Assembly: GCF_013815995.1 (NCBI RefSeq)
Contig: NZ_JACDFE010000016.1
Coordinates: 1 to 33,452, forward strand
From: Sporichthya sp.
GTDB lineage: Bacteria; Actinomycetota; Actinomycetes; Sporichthyales; Sporichthyaceae
Direction of reading: 5' to 3'
DNA: 33,452 bases
The position numbers were made by a program, and so were the translations under genes. The notes beneath the pieces were generated by a model. The model was given only the letters and a program-made list of their open reading frames with translations. It had not been told where the DNA came from and ran no database searches. Shown piece by piece: positions 1 through 7,013 of the stretch (positions within the stretch are counted from its first letter, which is position 1; every line of letters starts with the position of its first letter).

Positions 1-432
1 GACCACGTCCATCTGCGGCCAGCCACCGGCGCGCACGCCGGCGTCGGCGAACGGGATCGACCGGGACAGCGCGAGCGCCGCCGCCACCGCCCACTCGGCG
101 ACCCCGCGGGCGTTCGCTCCGGCGGCGTTGGCGACCGGCACACCGCGGGCGGTCAGGGCCGCCACATCGAGCACGTCGACGCCGGCGCTGGGCTGTTGCA
201 CGAACACCAGGTCGGGGCCGGCGGCGGCCACGGCAGCGGCGTCGAGGTGGGCCGCGCCGGCGCTCTGCCACGCCCCGAGGACGATCTCGGCGTCGGCCAG
301 GGCGGCGTGGAGCTCCGGGACCGTCGAGCTCGGCAGCAGAGTGAGCTCAGTGCGCCCGGTCAGGTCACCCAGGGCGGCGCGCACCACGTCGTCCGGCATC
401 GGCAGCACCGAGAGCACGCGCCAATTGCTCAT
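1..432 (-). CDS. D-isomer-specific 2-hydroxyacid dehydrogenase (N-terminal part, cut by window edge)
   Basis: The first 144 codons are visible, starting at ATG 432-430 and running off the window. The visible part is the split catalytic domain of the D-2-hydroxyacid dehydrogenase family, which reduces 2-keto acids or oxidises 2-hydroxy acids with NAD(P)H. Seen: an alternating beta/alpha pattern, then VANAAGANARGVAEWA at about residues 113-128, which matches the family stretch before the Rossmann domain (usually V.N..G.N...VAE.....L). The NAD-binding GxGxxG and the catalytic Arg/Glu/His lie outside the window. Its ATG overlaps the TGA of the PEP-utiliser gene (ATGA, 430-432), so the two are probably translationally coupled. 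The substrate cannot be told. It is sure at family level only. Confidence 0.85.
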   Translation of the reverse strand, partial: MSNWRVLSVLPMPDDVVRAALGDLTGRTELTLLPSSTVPELHAALADAEIVLGAWQSAGAAHLDAAAVAAAGPDLVFVQQPSAGVDVLDVAALTARGVPVANAAGANARGVAEWAVAAALALSRSIPFADAGVRAGGWPQMDVV

Positions 433-2054
433 GCGGTGGCGCCGGACTGCAGAACCGTCACCGTGCCCGCCGATCCGTCGACCTCGATCAGAGCACCGTC
501 GGCGATCTTCGCGGTGCCGTCGCGGGTCCCGATCACGCACGGGATGCCGAGCTCGCGCGCGACGATCGCGCCGTGGCTGATCGGACCCCCGATGTCGATC
601 ACCAAGGCCGCCGAGATGATGAGGACCGCCGCCCAACTCGGGTCGGTGGTGCGGCAGACCAGGATCTCGCCGGGCTCGGGACCGTCGTCGGTCTCGGGGT
701 CCAGGACCACCCGGGCCCGGCCGGTCACCACGCCGGGCGTGACCGGGATTCCGGTAACGACGACCGTCTGCCCGGCCGGGGTCGGCTCGGCCTTCTGCGG
801 CACGAACGGGACCGGGGCGCCCTCCCAGAACTCGGGCAGTTCGAAGGCCTTGTAGCGCTCGTGGAGCTGGCGCCGTCGGCCCACCAGATCACCGACGCCG
901 GCCGGTAGCGTCGGCGCAGCCAGCTCCTCCAGCGTCAGGTGGAAGACGTCGTCCGGCGCGTTGAGGGAGCCGGCCTCGGTGTGCAGCTCCCCGAGCCGCA
1001 ACGCGGCCGCGCGGGCGACGTCCACGCACTGCAGGAACGCGGCCTTGCCGGTGCCGCGCAACGGGATGAAACGGGCCGCGGTCTTGAGCGCGATGGCCGC
1101 AGCCGTCCGTTGGGTCCGGGCCGAGGCGCCGAGCAACTCGCGCTCGGCCGCCACCCGCTCGGCCGACCGGGCGGCTTCAATGGCCCGCGGTGCCTGCGCG
1201 TCGGTGAGGTCGGCGTAGTGCCCCAGCAGCTTCTCCAACGGGGACCGGTCCAGCCGCCAGATCCGTGCGGCCAGCTCGCCTTCGTTCGGGCCGTGGTAGC
1301 CGTGCCGGGCGACGAATTCATCCAGCGAGAGCGCAGCCCGCGAGACGTCCCAGAGATCGCCGACGTAGGCGGTCTCGGCCATGTCGCCGTAACCGGTGAC
1401 CAGAGCAATCTCCAGCCCGGGTTTGCCGGCCCGTTCGGCCGCCGCGCGGACCTGCTCGTACAGCCCCTGACAGAGCATCGCGGCGAGCACGTGCGGGCGC
1501 ATCACACCGGCGAACTTGCGCGCCGCAGCGTCGAGGTTGGCGCGGGCCTGCTCCGTCGTCATCGTGGGCGCGGCCGTCACTGCCTTACGCCACCACGGAC
1601 CGATGTGCTCGCCGGCCCGGTCCAGGCGGCCGGCCACACCCCACATCGCCATCGGTGCTTTCAGCCCGACGACCGGGTAGCGCTGGAACTGGGTGCGGCT
1701 GGACACCCCGGGGCGCACCGTGCCGAACAGCTGGGACTCCATCGCGTCGCCACTGGTGCCTGGCATCCGGTCCGCCAGGTTGCGAAAGGTCTCCAGGTTC
1801 GCGGCGGCCCGCCCGAAGAAGATGTCCCAGACGCGTTCGTCCGGGTCAGTGGGCCGGGACACCTGAGCCTCCGTCAGAACGCCGAGGTCGCAGAACGCGC
1901 CGCGAAGGCCGCGCTCGGTGCGCTCGCCGAACAGGCTCCAGGTCAAGGTGGTGACGACGCCGGGGATGGCCTCGCCGGCGTTGATCGTGGACCAGGCCAC
2001 CGAGGGCGAGGATCCGCCGCAGTGCAGGACGTTCGCGGGCTCCCGCTCACTCAT
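429..2054 (-). CDS. PEP-utilising-enzyme swivelling (phosphohistidine) domain protein lacking an ATP-grasp domain
   Basis: The protein has 541 residues. The last ~100 are a PEP-utiliser mobile domain (PPDK, PEP synthase and rifampicin phosphotransferase family) with GGPISHGAIVARELGIP, so the phospho-accepting His is His494. Residues ~18-40 (WSTINAGEAIPGVVTTLTWS) resemble the segment that in rifampicin phosphotransferase-like proteins follows the nucleotide-binding domain; the middle is helical. No ATP-grasp/PPDK N-terminal domain is present, whereas full-length relatives have 800-900 residues. Either a separate ATP-binding partner is encoded elsewhere or the protein acts differently. The start ATG overlaps the upstream stop by 8 bp (2047-2054), and the stop overlaps the dehydrogenase start by 3 bp. 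Function and substrate are unknown; rifampicin inactivation should not be assumed. Confidence 0.75.
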   Translation of the reverse strand: MSEREPANVLHCGGSSPSVAWSTINAGEAIPGVVTTLTWSLFGERTERGLRGAFCDLGVLTEAQVSRPTDPDERVWDIFFGRAAANLETFRNLADRMPGTSGDAMESQLFGTVRPGVSSRTQFQRYPVVGLKAPMAMWGVAGRLDRAGEHIGPWWRKAVTAAPTMTTEQARANLDAAARKFAGVMRPHVLAAMLCQGLYEQVRAAAERAGKPGLEIALVTGYGDMAETAYVGDLWDVSRAALSLDEFVARHGYHGPNEGELAARIWRLDRSPLEKLLGHYADLTDAQAPRAIEAARSAERVAAERELLGASARTQRTAAAIALKTAARFIPLRGTGKAAFLQCVDVARAAALRLGELHTEAGSLNAPDDVFHLTLEELAAPTLPAGVGDLVGRRRQLHERYKAFELPEFWEGAPVPFVPQKAEPTPAGQTVVVTGIPVTPGVVTGRARVVLDPETDDGPEPGEILVCRTTDPSWAAVLIISAALVIDIGGPISHGAIVARELGIPCVIGTRDGTAKIADGALIEVDGSAGTVTVLQSGATA

Positions 2055-2658
2055 CGGATTCGCCGGGCTCAGCGGCTGACTCGGTGAGCTGGTCCTCGCC
2101 GCTCTTCGAGCGGCTGAACATGTTGCGGACCTTCTGCCCGTTGGCGACGGCCTTCTCCGGATCGACCAGATAGGTGACGTCCTCGACCAGGCGGGCGAGG
2201 GAGTCCTGGATCCGCTTCTGGTCGATGTGACTGGCGGCGACGCCGACCGCCGAGTTCACCTGCTCGGCGAACTTGCCGAAGGTCTCGGTCACCGCCTCGT
2301 CGAAGGACTTCTCGTGCACGGCGCACGGCGGCAGCGTGGAGGGCGTGGGCCGGGTCAGCTTGTGCCGGGTCTTCCAGCGCGGATCGTGCAGGTAAGGCCG
2401 TCCCGTCACCTCGTAACGGCAGATCAGCCCGGCATTGTTCAGGGTGGCCAGGTCGGCGTCCATCGCCTCGGTCGGGTGGTCGTCGGCGCGAAGCGGCCAG
2501 AGGTAGCCGTTCAGCACGGCCGGCTGGTCCTTGGCCCGGCCCTCGTCATCGAGGACGGTGGGCAGGTAGGCGTAGGTGTACGCGCTCTCCAACGGCAGGG
2601 CAGCCAGGCGCTCGTCCTGGGCGTCGTCCGGATGGATGCTGCGGAGCTTCTGGGGCAT
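2047..2658 (-). CDS. Winged-helix-like protein of unknown function (phage replication-initiator-like N-terminus)
   Basis: I take the ATG at 2658-2656 (203 aa). A 40-codon upstream extension in the same frame would run into the PH-like gene and does not look like protein. Residues 1-105 (RSIHPDDAQDERLAALPLES, then a DDEGRA.D.P..LNGYLWPLR.DD segment, then LNNAGLICRYEVTGRPYLHDP) resemble the N-terminal winged-helix region of phage replisome-organiser proteins, which typically read R.I.PE....L...P..AR, DDEGR, L..L...GLI..Y. The C-terminal half (~115-203) is charged and helical. It lies 20 bp after the PH-like gene and overlaps the next gene by 8 bp, so it belongs to the same transcript. No other phage genes are nearby. 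The role is unknown; DNA binding is inferred from resemblance only. Confidence 0.6.
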   Translation of the reverse strand: MPQKLRSIHPDDAQDERLAALPLESAYTYAYLPTVLDDEGRAKDQPAVLNGYLWPLRADDHPTEAMDADLATLNNAGLICRYEVTGRPYLHDPRWKTRHKLTRPTPSTLPPCAVHEKSFDEAVTETFGKFAEQVNSAVGVAASHIDQKRIQDSLARLVEDVTYLVDPEKAVANGQKVRNMFSRSKSGEDQLTESAAEPGESDE

Positions 2659-2678
2659 GCCTGCAGTATTTCCGGCGC

Positions 2679-3074
2679 TCACGAAGCCGGGAGCAGGGCG
2701 TCCGCGTCGCGGATGTCCTTGTGGAAGCGCTTGTGCACGTGGAGCTTCCTGTTGCCCAGGGACGTGCAGACCCACCACAGCCCGGTCGGCTCACCGATCC
2801 GGGTGGTGCGGGGCCCTTCCTCGAGGACCTTCTCCACGGTCGTCGTACGCAGCCGGCCGGCCTGAGCGAGCAGGATGCGGCGGTCGGTGACGATCACCGT
2901 GCGGAACGGACGCGAGACCGCGAGCATGACGACCAGCGGCACGATTCCGAGCAGCAGCAGGGGCACGAACAGGTACTGGCTCACGGTCTGCGCCGCGAAC
3001 ACGGCCTGGACGGACTCGCCCGGCTGCAGATGCGGCGCGGCGTTGGTCCGGATCTTGTCGCGGATGGACTTCAT
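2679..3074 (-). CDS. Small membrane protein with a bacterial PH-like domain
   Basis: The protein has 131 residues. A hydrophobic segment (~33-53, YLFVPLLLLGIVPLVVMLAV) is followed by TVIVTDRRILLAQAG, a typical bacterial PH-domain strand pair (V.T..R.......), and a short basic C-terminus. The likely location is the membrane with the PH-like domain in the cytoplasm. The ATG is at 3074-3072 and is preceded by TACCGT seven nucleotides upstream with no Shine-Dalgarno, so the mRNA is probably leaderless. It is the first gene of the minus-strand run and diverges from the SRAP gene across 33 bp. Biochemical function is unknown. Confidence 0.65.
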   Translation of the reverse strand: MKSIRDKIRTNAAPHLQPGESVQAVFAAQTVSQYLFVPLLLLGIVPLVVMLAVSRPFRTVIVTDRRILLAQAGRLRTTTVEKVLEEGPRTTRIGEPTGLWWVCTSLGNRKLHVHKRFHKDIRDADALLPAS

Positions 3075-3081
3075 GGCCCTG

Positions 3082-3087
3082 ACGGTA
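3082..3087 (-). promoter_or_regulatory. Candidate -10 element (TACCGT) for a leaderless transcript of the PH-like gene
   Basis: On the minus strand TACCGT is followed by seven bases and the ATG at 3074. This fits the actinobacterial TAnnnT -10 with transcription starting at or next to the start codon. No purine-rich ribosome site is present. No clear -35 was seen. Confidence 0.45.
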
Positions 3088-3095
3088 CCGGCGGC

Positions 3096-3101
3096 TACCG
3101 T
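3096..3101 (+). promoter_or_regulatory. Candidate leaderless promoter of the SRAP gene, with a RecA-NDp-like upstream box
   Basis: TACCGT is followed by six bases and ATG 3108. Eight bases upstream lies CTGACGGTA (3079-3087), which matches the PafBC-dependent DNA-damage promoter consensus TTGTCRGTG-N8-TAnnnT at 6 of 9 positions with the correct 8-bp spacer. The upstream box overlaps the minus-strand -10 of the divergent gene. The match is partial, so damage control is an inference. Confidence 0.4.
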
Positions 3102-3107
3102 GGCCGC

Positions 3108-3860
3108 ATGTGCGGGCGCTACGGAGCGAGTTGGGGTGTCGACGACCTGGTCGCGGAGTTCGACCTGGACTCGGTCGATGTTCCGGTGGAGGAGCGGCTC
3201 GCGCCCGACTTCAACGTCGCGCCGACCAAGCCGGTCTACGGCATCGTGACCCGGCGCGGCCGGGATGAGGCGGCCGAGGCCGTGCCGACCCGGCGGCTGG
3301 TGACCCTGCAGTGGGGGCTGGTCCCGTCCTGGGCCAAGGACCCCAAGATCGGCTCCCGGATGATCAACGCCCGGGTCGAGACGGTGGCGGAGAAGCAGGC
3401 GTTCCGGTCGGCCTTCGCCAAGCGCCGCTGTCTGCTCCCGGCCGACGGGTACTACGAGTGGTACGCCCAGCAGGCCGGCGGCAAGCAGCCGTTCTACATC
3501 CGCCGCCGGGACAGCAAGACGCTGGCGATGGCCGGGCTGTACGAGTTCTGGTTGGACAAGGCCAAGAACCGGGAGGACCCGACCGCCTGGCTACGCACCT
3601 GCACGGTGATCACCACGACCGCGAGTGATGCCATCGGAGCGATCCACGACCGCCAGCCGATGTTCGTCGAGCCGTCGGGCTGGGCCGCGTGGCTGGACCC
3701 GGGGGAGTCCGACGCCGCTGCGTTGACCGAGCTGCTGGTGCCCAGTCCCGGTGCCGGCCTGGAGGCCTATCCGGTCTCCACCGCCGTCAACAATCACCGC
3801 AACAATGGCCCGGAGTTGATCGCTCCGCTGGCGGAAACAGAACCTCAGACGCTCTTCTGA
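3108..3860 (+). CDS. SRAP-domain protein (YedK/HMCES family, abasic-site DNA-protein crosslink sensor)
   Basis: The protein has 250 residues, the usual bacterial SRAP length. This family forms a thiazolidine crosslink between Cys2 and abasic sites in single-stranded DNA, shielding the lesion. Seen: MCGRY at the N-terminus (Cys2 becomes N-terminal after Met removal), NVAPT with Asn36, WGLVPSWAKDPKIG (69-82), INAR (86-89), YYEW with Glu117, and HDRQP with His180 in place of the common H.RMP. All catalytic residues are present. The start is ATG 3108; longer in-frame extensions overlap the divergent gene and would destroy the essential N-terminal Cys2 arrangement. The start region is leaderless-like. 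It stands alone, diverging from the PH-like gene. Confidence 0.95.
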   Translation: MCGRYGASWGVDDLVAEFDLDSVDVPVEERLAPDFNVAPTKPVYGIVTRRGRDEAAEAVPTRRLVTLQWGLVPSWAKDPKIGSRMINARVETVAEKQAFRSAFAKRRCLLPADGYYEWYAQQAGGKQPFYIRRRDSKTLAMAGLYEFWLDKAKNREDPTAWLRTCTVITTTASDAIGAIHDRQPMFVEPSGWAAWLDPGESDAAALTELLVPSPGAGLEAYPVSTAVNNHRNNGPELIAPLAETEPQTLF

Positions 3861-3908
3861 GGCCGGTTCCAGACCTGAGGTCTCCCTGGACTCCCAGGTC
3901 CCGCGATC

Positions 3909-3914
3909 TAGGGT
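3909..3914 (+). promoter_or_regulatory. Candidate -10 (TAGGGT) of a leaderless promoter before the dienelactone hydrolase remnant
   Basis: TAGGGT is followed by seven bases and ATG 3922. TGGACT at 3887-3892 could serve as a -35 with a 16-bp spacer. No Shine-Dalgarno is present. If real, the remnant has kept the promoter of the parent gene. Confidence 0.35.
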
Positions 3915-3921
3915 GCGCGCC

Positions 3922-4137
3922 ATGGCGATGAAGTATGCCGGCGAGGACGGGCGGGTCAACGCCTCCATGGCCCCGGTCTCCGAAGCGCTCAAGGCCGCGA
4001 AGCTGACCTACGAGGTCAAGGTCTGGGACGGTGCCCAGCACGCATTCTTCACCAACACCGGCGAGCGGTACAACGCGACCGCGGCCACCGCGGCGCAGAA
4101 GCAGTTGCTCGCCTGGTTCGGCGCGCACCTGGCCTGA
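3922..4137 (+). pseudogene. Dienelactone hydrolase family remnant (C-terminal third only)
   Basis: A 71-codon ORF covers only the C-terminus of a dienelactone hydrolase (carboxymethylenebutenolidase-type alpha/beta hydrolase, normally ~230-250 aa). YAGEDGRVNA matches the catalytic-Asp strand and DGAQHAFFTNTGERYN carries the catalytic His; the rest ends with the family C-terminal helix (LLAWFGAHLA). The nucleophile Cys and the N-terminal two thirds are absent, and the 61 bases between the SRAP stop and the ATG do not encode them. It cannot be a working hydrolase. It ends flush against the stop of the convergent lipoprotein gene (4137/4138). An alternative GTG start is at 3913. A promoter-like sequence in front suggests the start and the end were joined by deletion. 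Confidence 0.75.
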
Positions 4138-4695
4138 TCAGCGGGCGTCGCAGTCGATGCCTGCAGCGGTGAGCTTCGCCCGCTGAATCCGGAACGGCTC
4201 TGCGGCCGCGTCGAACTGCTTCTGGAATGCCGCCTCGTCCCCGGTATCGGCCGCTTCCTTCAGGTGAGCGTCATCGGCGTCGGAGAACTCGCGGTAGGCC
4301 TTGAAGGTGTCGGCGGCCTCCTGCTCGTCCTCGGATACCGAGATGTCGTCAACCTTGGCGTCGAATTCCTCGATCAGGTCGTCGATCTCGGGTTTCTGGT
4401 CCAGGTAGCTCTCCCGCGTGGGCACGAAGCCGTCGCCGCCGCGCACTTCGATTGTTCGATCCACCAGGTCCTCGCACAGCCGGTTGACCTCTGTCAGCCA
4501 CGGCCCGGACCGGGTAGGTGAGGCGGTGGGCGATGCGGCCGGCGAGGCGCTGGTCACTGCCGACGCGCTCGATGTAGTCGAGGGCGTGGCCGCCACCTCA
4601 TCGTCGTCGTCACTGCAGGCGGCGGTCGTGATCACGAGGAGCACACCGACCAGGAGGGAGGAACGCCGCACGGCACTCACCGGCTTCCGAGCCAC
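4138..4695 (-). CDS. Putative lipoprotein, unknown function
   Basis: The protein has 185 residues. It has a basic N-terminus (RK..VRR), a hydrophobic stretch (LLVGVLLVITTAAC) and a lipobox-like TAAC with Cys27 as the probable lipidated residue. A Ser/Thr/Ala/Pro-rich linker (~34-63) follows, then an acidic helical domain with two cysteines (~74 and ~182) that could pair. No family is recognised. The long frame begins with GTG 4695; a GTG at 4680-4678 with GGAAG just upstream gives an equally good signal peptide, so the start is uncertain. The location would be the outer face of the cytoplasmic membrane. It is convergent with the hydrolase remnant and lies downstream of the exported M15-like gene on the same strand. 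Confidence 0.7.
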   Translation of the reverse strand: MARKPVSAVRRSSLLVGVLLVITTAACSDDDDEVAATPSTTSSASAVTSASPAASPTASPTRSGPWLTEVNRLCEDLVDRTIEVRGGDGFVPTRESYLDQKPEIDDLIEEFDAKVDDISVSEDEQEAADTFKAYREFSDADDAHLKEAADTGDEAAFQKQFDAAAEPFRIQRAKLTAAGIDCDAR

Positions 4696-4766
4696 AGGAA
4701 CAAGCGGATCTGACAGTTCGACAACATAGGGCCAAACCTGACTCTGGCGGGAGTGTCGGGCTGTCG

Positions 4767-4784
4767 CGGGCCGCCTAGGGCCCG
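4767..4784 (-). terminator. Weak candidate terminator hairpin after the M15-like gene
   Basis: CGGGCC and GGCCCG form a 6-bp GC stem with a 6-nt loop, 21 bp past the stop of the minus-strand gene ending at 4805. There is no T-tract, so this is tentative. Confidence 0.25.
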
Positions 4785-4804
4785 GACCTGCGACCAGAGT
4801 GGCG

Positions 4805-5776
4805 CTATTGCGGGGCGTAGCCGCGTACCACGTCGGCGTGAATGTGATCGAGGTGACGCAGCGTCACATTGGTACTGTCGCCCGAGGGGTGGACGTAGGG
4901 GCGCCAGCCCATCACCGAATTGACGTTCGACCAGACCGTGTCGTCGAAGATCAGCGTCGCGATCTGGTAGTAGTCCGCATGGGCGATCAGCCAGTGCGCG
5001 AGCAACCAACCGCGGGCCTTGTTGTCCGGGTCGGACAGGCTGAAGAAGATGTCGACCGCGCGACCGTCGTAGTGCGCGGAGTTCTCGATGTGGCCGCCGC
5101 TGACGCCGCCGGGCGCGAAGCCGCCGATCGGCCGGCCGCCGTAAGCCTCGGCCCAGCCGCGGATCATCGCGATCGTCCGCAGCGTCAGGCCGTTGCTCGC
5201 CATCAACTGCTGTGGCATCCCCCGTTGCGGGGTCACGCAGGTCAGCGTGTGCGGCCGGAACAAGGCGTAGACCGCATCCAGCGAGGTGGTGCGGGGAACC
5301 GGGTGCAGCCGCTTGAACCGGATCTCCGAGCGGGCCTGGTCGGCCCGTAGCGGCACCCGGCCTTCCTTGGTGAGCCCGTGCTCGAAGGCACGCGCCGCCT
5401 TCACGTAGCTGAGGCCGTCCCGGTAGGCGACCGCGGCGAGCATGGTCAGCGAACGAGCCGCCGTCAGGTCGATCGCCCACACCCCGTACCCGAGGTCGAG
5501 TTGGCACTCTGGCTTCTTGGTGGTAGCGGCCGGGACGACCCGCGGGCCCTTGGTACGCGCCGTGGATCGGGTCGCGATCGCACGGTCGCGCGTCGACACG
5601 TCCACCAGGCCGCTGGCGTCAGCGGCGCCGACCGAGCCCGGGGGAGTCGCGGAGCCGTCACTGCGCGTGGCCTGCACGGCCACCGCGCCACCGGCCAGCA
5701 GAACCGCGGCGACCGCGATTCCGACGGCTCGCTGGGATCGCTTCCCGTGTGCGCGCTCTGCGGTCATCGGAACCAT
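4805..5776 (-). CDS. Exported protein with M15-peptidase-like metal-site signature (ARB-07466-type C-terminal domain)
   Basis: The protein has 323 residues. A basic start and hydrophobic segment (~18-36) look like a signal peptide or anchor. The C-terminal ~150 residues carry SAHYDGRAVDIFF (His235, Asp242) and HLDHIHADV (His308, His311, His313). This is the H...GRA.D ... H.H.. pattern of M15/LAS-type zinc peptidases that cleave peptidoglycan, so a cell-wall role is likely but not shown. Two cysteines (91, 180) are conserved in the neighbouring paralogue. The long frame starts at ATG 5776; ATG 5767 (Met4) is an alternative, and neither has a good ribosome site. It lies 64 bp downstream of its paralogue on the same strand. 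Confidence 0.7.
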   Translation of the reverse strand: MVPMTAERAHGKRSQRAVGIAVAAVLLAGGAVAVQATRSDGSATPPGSVGAADASGLVDVSTRDRAIATRSTARTKGPRVVPAATTKKPECQLDLGYGVWAIDLTAARSLTMLAAVAYRDGLSYVKAARAFEHGLTKEGRVPLRADQARSEIRFKRLHPVPRTTSLDAVYALFRPHTLTCVTPQRGMPQQLMASNGLTLRTIAMIRGWAEAYGGRPIGGFAPGGVSGGHIENSAHYDGRAVDIFFSLSDPDNKARGWLLAHWLIAHADYYQIATLIFDDTVWSNVNSVMGWRPYVHPSGDSTNVTLRHLDHIHADVVRGYAPQ

Positions 5777-5815
5777 TGTCTCAGACGGTCGGCCGGGCGC
5801 AGGAATTCTCTAAGG

Positions 5816-5828
5816 TGACGCTGCGTCA
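5816..5828. repeat. 13-bp palindrome TGACGC-T-GCGTCA between the paralogues
   Basis: A perfect 6-bp inverted repeat with a 1-nt centre lies upstream of the M15-like gene. Almost the same sequence (GTGACGC-A-GCGTCAC) occurs inside that gene at 4853-4867. It could be an operator or chance. Confidence 0.3.
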
Positions 5829-5840
5829 GGCGCGTCGGAG

Positions 5841-6773
5841 TTAAGACCTCTTCTTGGCCTTCTTGGCGGCCTTTTTGGTGTCCTTCGCCTTGCTTGCCGA
5901 GGTTCCCGCCGTCACCGAGACGTAGACCCGGCCGGGACGCGCCGAGGAGGCTGTCGTCTGGCCGGGCGTGGTGGGCTGCCAGCCGGAGGCCGGTGCCCAC
6001 GTCCGGTCGCCGTAAGCGATGGTGTCGAGCTTGTAGTCGGCGCCGCGGGCAGTCAGCCAGGACGCGAGGACCCAACCGGCGCTGACCTCGGGGGAGAAGG
6101 TGTCGGCGACCGCAATGTTCAGGGCCCGGCCGGCAGCCTCGGGCGTGTTCTTCGCGGCCTTGGATCCGTACCCGCTCATGGGGAGCTTGCCGAAGGCGTC
6201 GACCACGCCCTGGCGCATCGCGTCCGCGCGCGGGGTCAGGCCGGACTTGCCCTTGACCTCGGCGGGCACCGCAGGCGGGCCGAAGGCGCAGGTCAGGCCG
6301 CCGGGCTCGGTCAGGGCGCGAAGGTCGGCCACCGCGGCGGCGGACGGCACCGCGGTGTCCTCGCGGGTGAACAGGTCGAGGGCATCGGTCGTCGAGAGGC
6401 CCTGGGCCGCCTTGGCGCTGCCCAGGTCCAGCACCCGGGCGACCATGTCCGCCGGAGCCTTGACCTGCCAGCCGACGGCGGCGACCTGGGTCAGGGTGCG
6501 GGCAGCGGGCACCGTCATCGTGCGGGGGACGCCGTTGACCATCAGCACGCAGGTGTTGGCGGCCGGCCGATCGGCCGGGTCGGCGGCGGCGGTCGTGGTC
6601 AGGACGTCGGCCTTGGGGGTATCACCGGTACTCGACGAGGAGTCCTCGCCGCCGAGGGTCACGGCGGCGGTCAGGGCCACCACGCCGACGCAGACGCCGA
6701 CCAGGGGCACCAGGGGACCGCCGCGCAGTGGCAGGCGGAAGCCCGCTGTGGGGCTTTCCTCCGGTGCCGCCAT
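5841..6773 (-). CDS. Exported paralogue of the M15-like protein with the metal site lost
   Basis: The protein has 310 residues: a cytoplasmic N-terminus (1-20), a transmembrane/anchor segment (~21-41), a Ser/Thr-rich linker, then a domain that aligns along its length with the downstream neighbour. Shared features are the AAR(S/T)LT....AV block, the LTC Cys, the SGLT.R..AMR/MIRG helix and the GRA..I...GW.LA.WL core. The metal motif is broken: the position of His235 is Glu212, the Asp of GRAVD is Asn219 (GRALN), and the terminal HLDHIH is missing. The C-terminus is instead lysine-rich (KKAAKKAKKRS). ATG 6773 has GAGGAG six bases upstream. It probably binds something in the cell wall rather than cutting it (inference). 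Confidence 0.65.
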   Translation of the reverse strand: MAAPEESPTAGFRLPLRGGPLVPLVGVCVGVVALTAAVTLGGEDSSSSTGDTPKADVLTTTAAADPADRPAANTCVLMVNGVPRTMTVPAARTLTQVAAVGWQVKAPADMVARVLDLGSAKAAQGLSTTDALDLFTREDTAVPSAAAVADLRALTEPGGLTCAFGPPAVPAEVKGKSGLTPRADAMRQGVVDAFGKLPMSGYGSKAAKNTPEAAGRALNIAVADTFSPEVSAGWVLASWLTARGADYKLDTIAYGDRTWAPASGWQPTTPGQTTASSARPGRVYVSVTAGTSASKAKDTKKAAKKAKKRS

Positions 6774-7013
6774 GGCAGGTCTCCTCGACGTTGCGCCACT
6801 TCTGGCGCCGGTACTGATACAGGGTGGGGCTTACGGTGCCGCCATGTCCGCACGCTGAAGAACTGTTGGTCCAATCAGGCGACACGAAACCGTACATAAG
6901 CGGACGAGGTGGCCCACGCCACATCGGCACGGCAGGCCATGCCGGTTTGAAATGCGTCGACTAAGGGAACTACATCGGGTTGCGCGACGGGTTCTTCCAC
7001 AGCAGTGCACAGC
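6774..7013. other. Intergenic 240 bp, nothing firm seen
   Basis: It should hold the promoter of the minus-strand gene at 6773 and the end of the ABC transport transcript. I found no tRNA, clear hairpin terminator or convincing -35/-10 pair. Confidence 0.5.

Noticed and set aside
429-2054. Rifampicin phosphotransferase resistance gene
   Set aside because: Only the C-terminal-type domains are present; the ATP-binding domain needed for that reaction is missing.
2047-2658. Prophage remnant
   Set aside because: Only one phage-like gene, with no integrase, attachment repeats, tRNA or structural genes nearby.
2659-2778. 40-codon extension of the winged-helix-like gene
   Set aside because: It overlaps the end of the PH-like gene and does not resemble the family start, which begins at MPQKLRSIHP.
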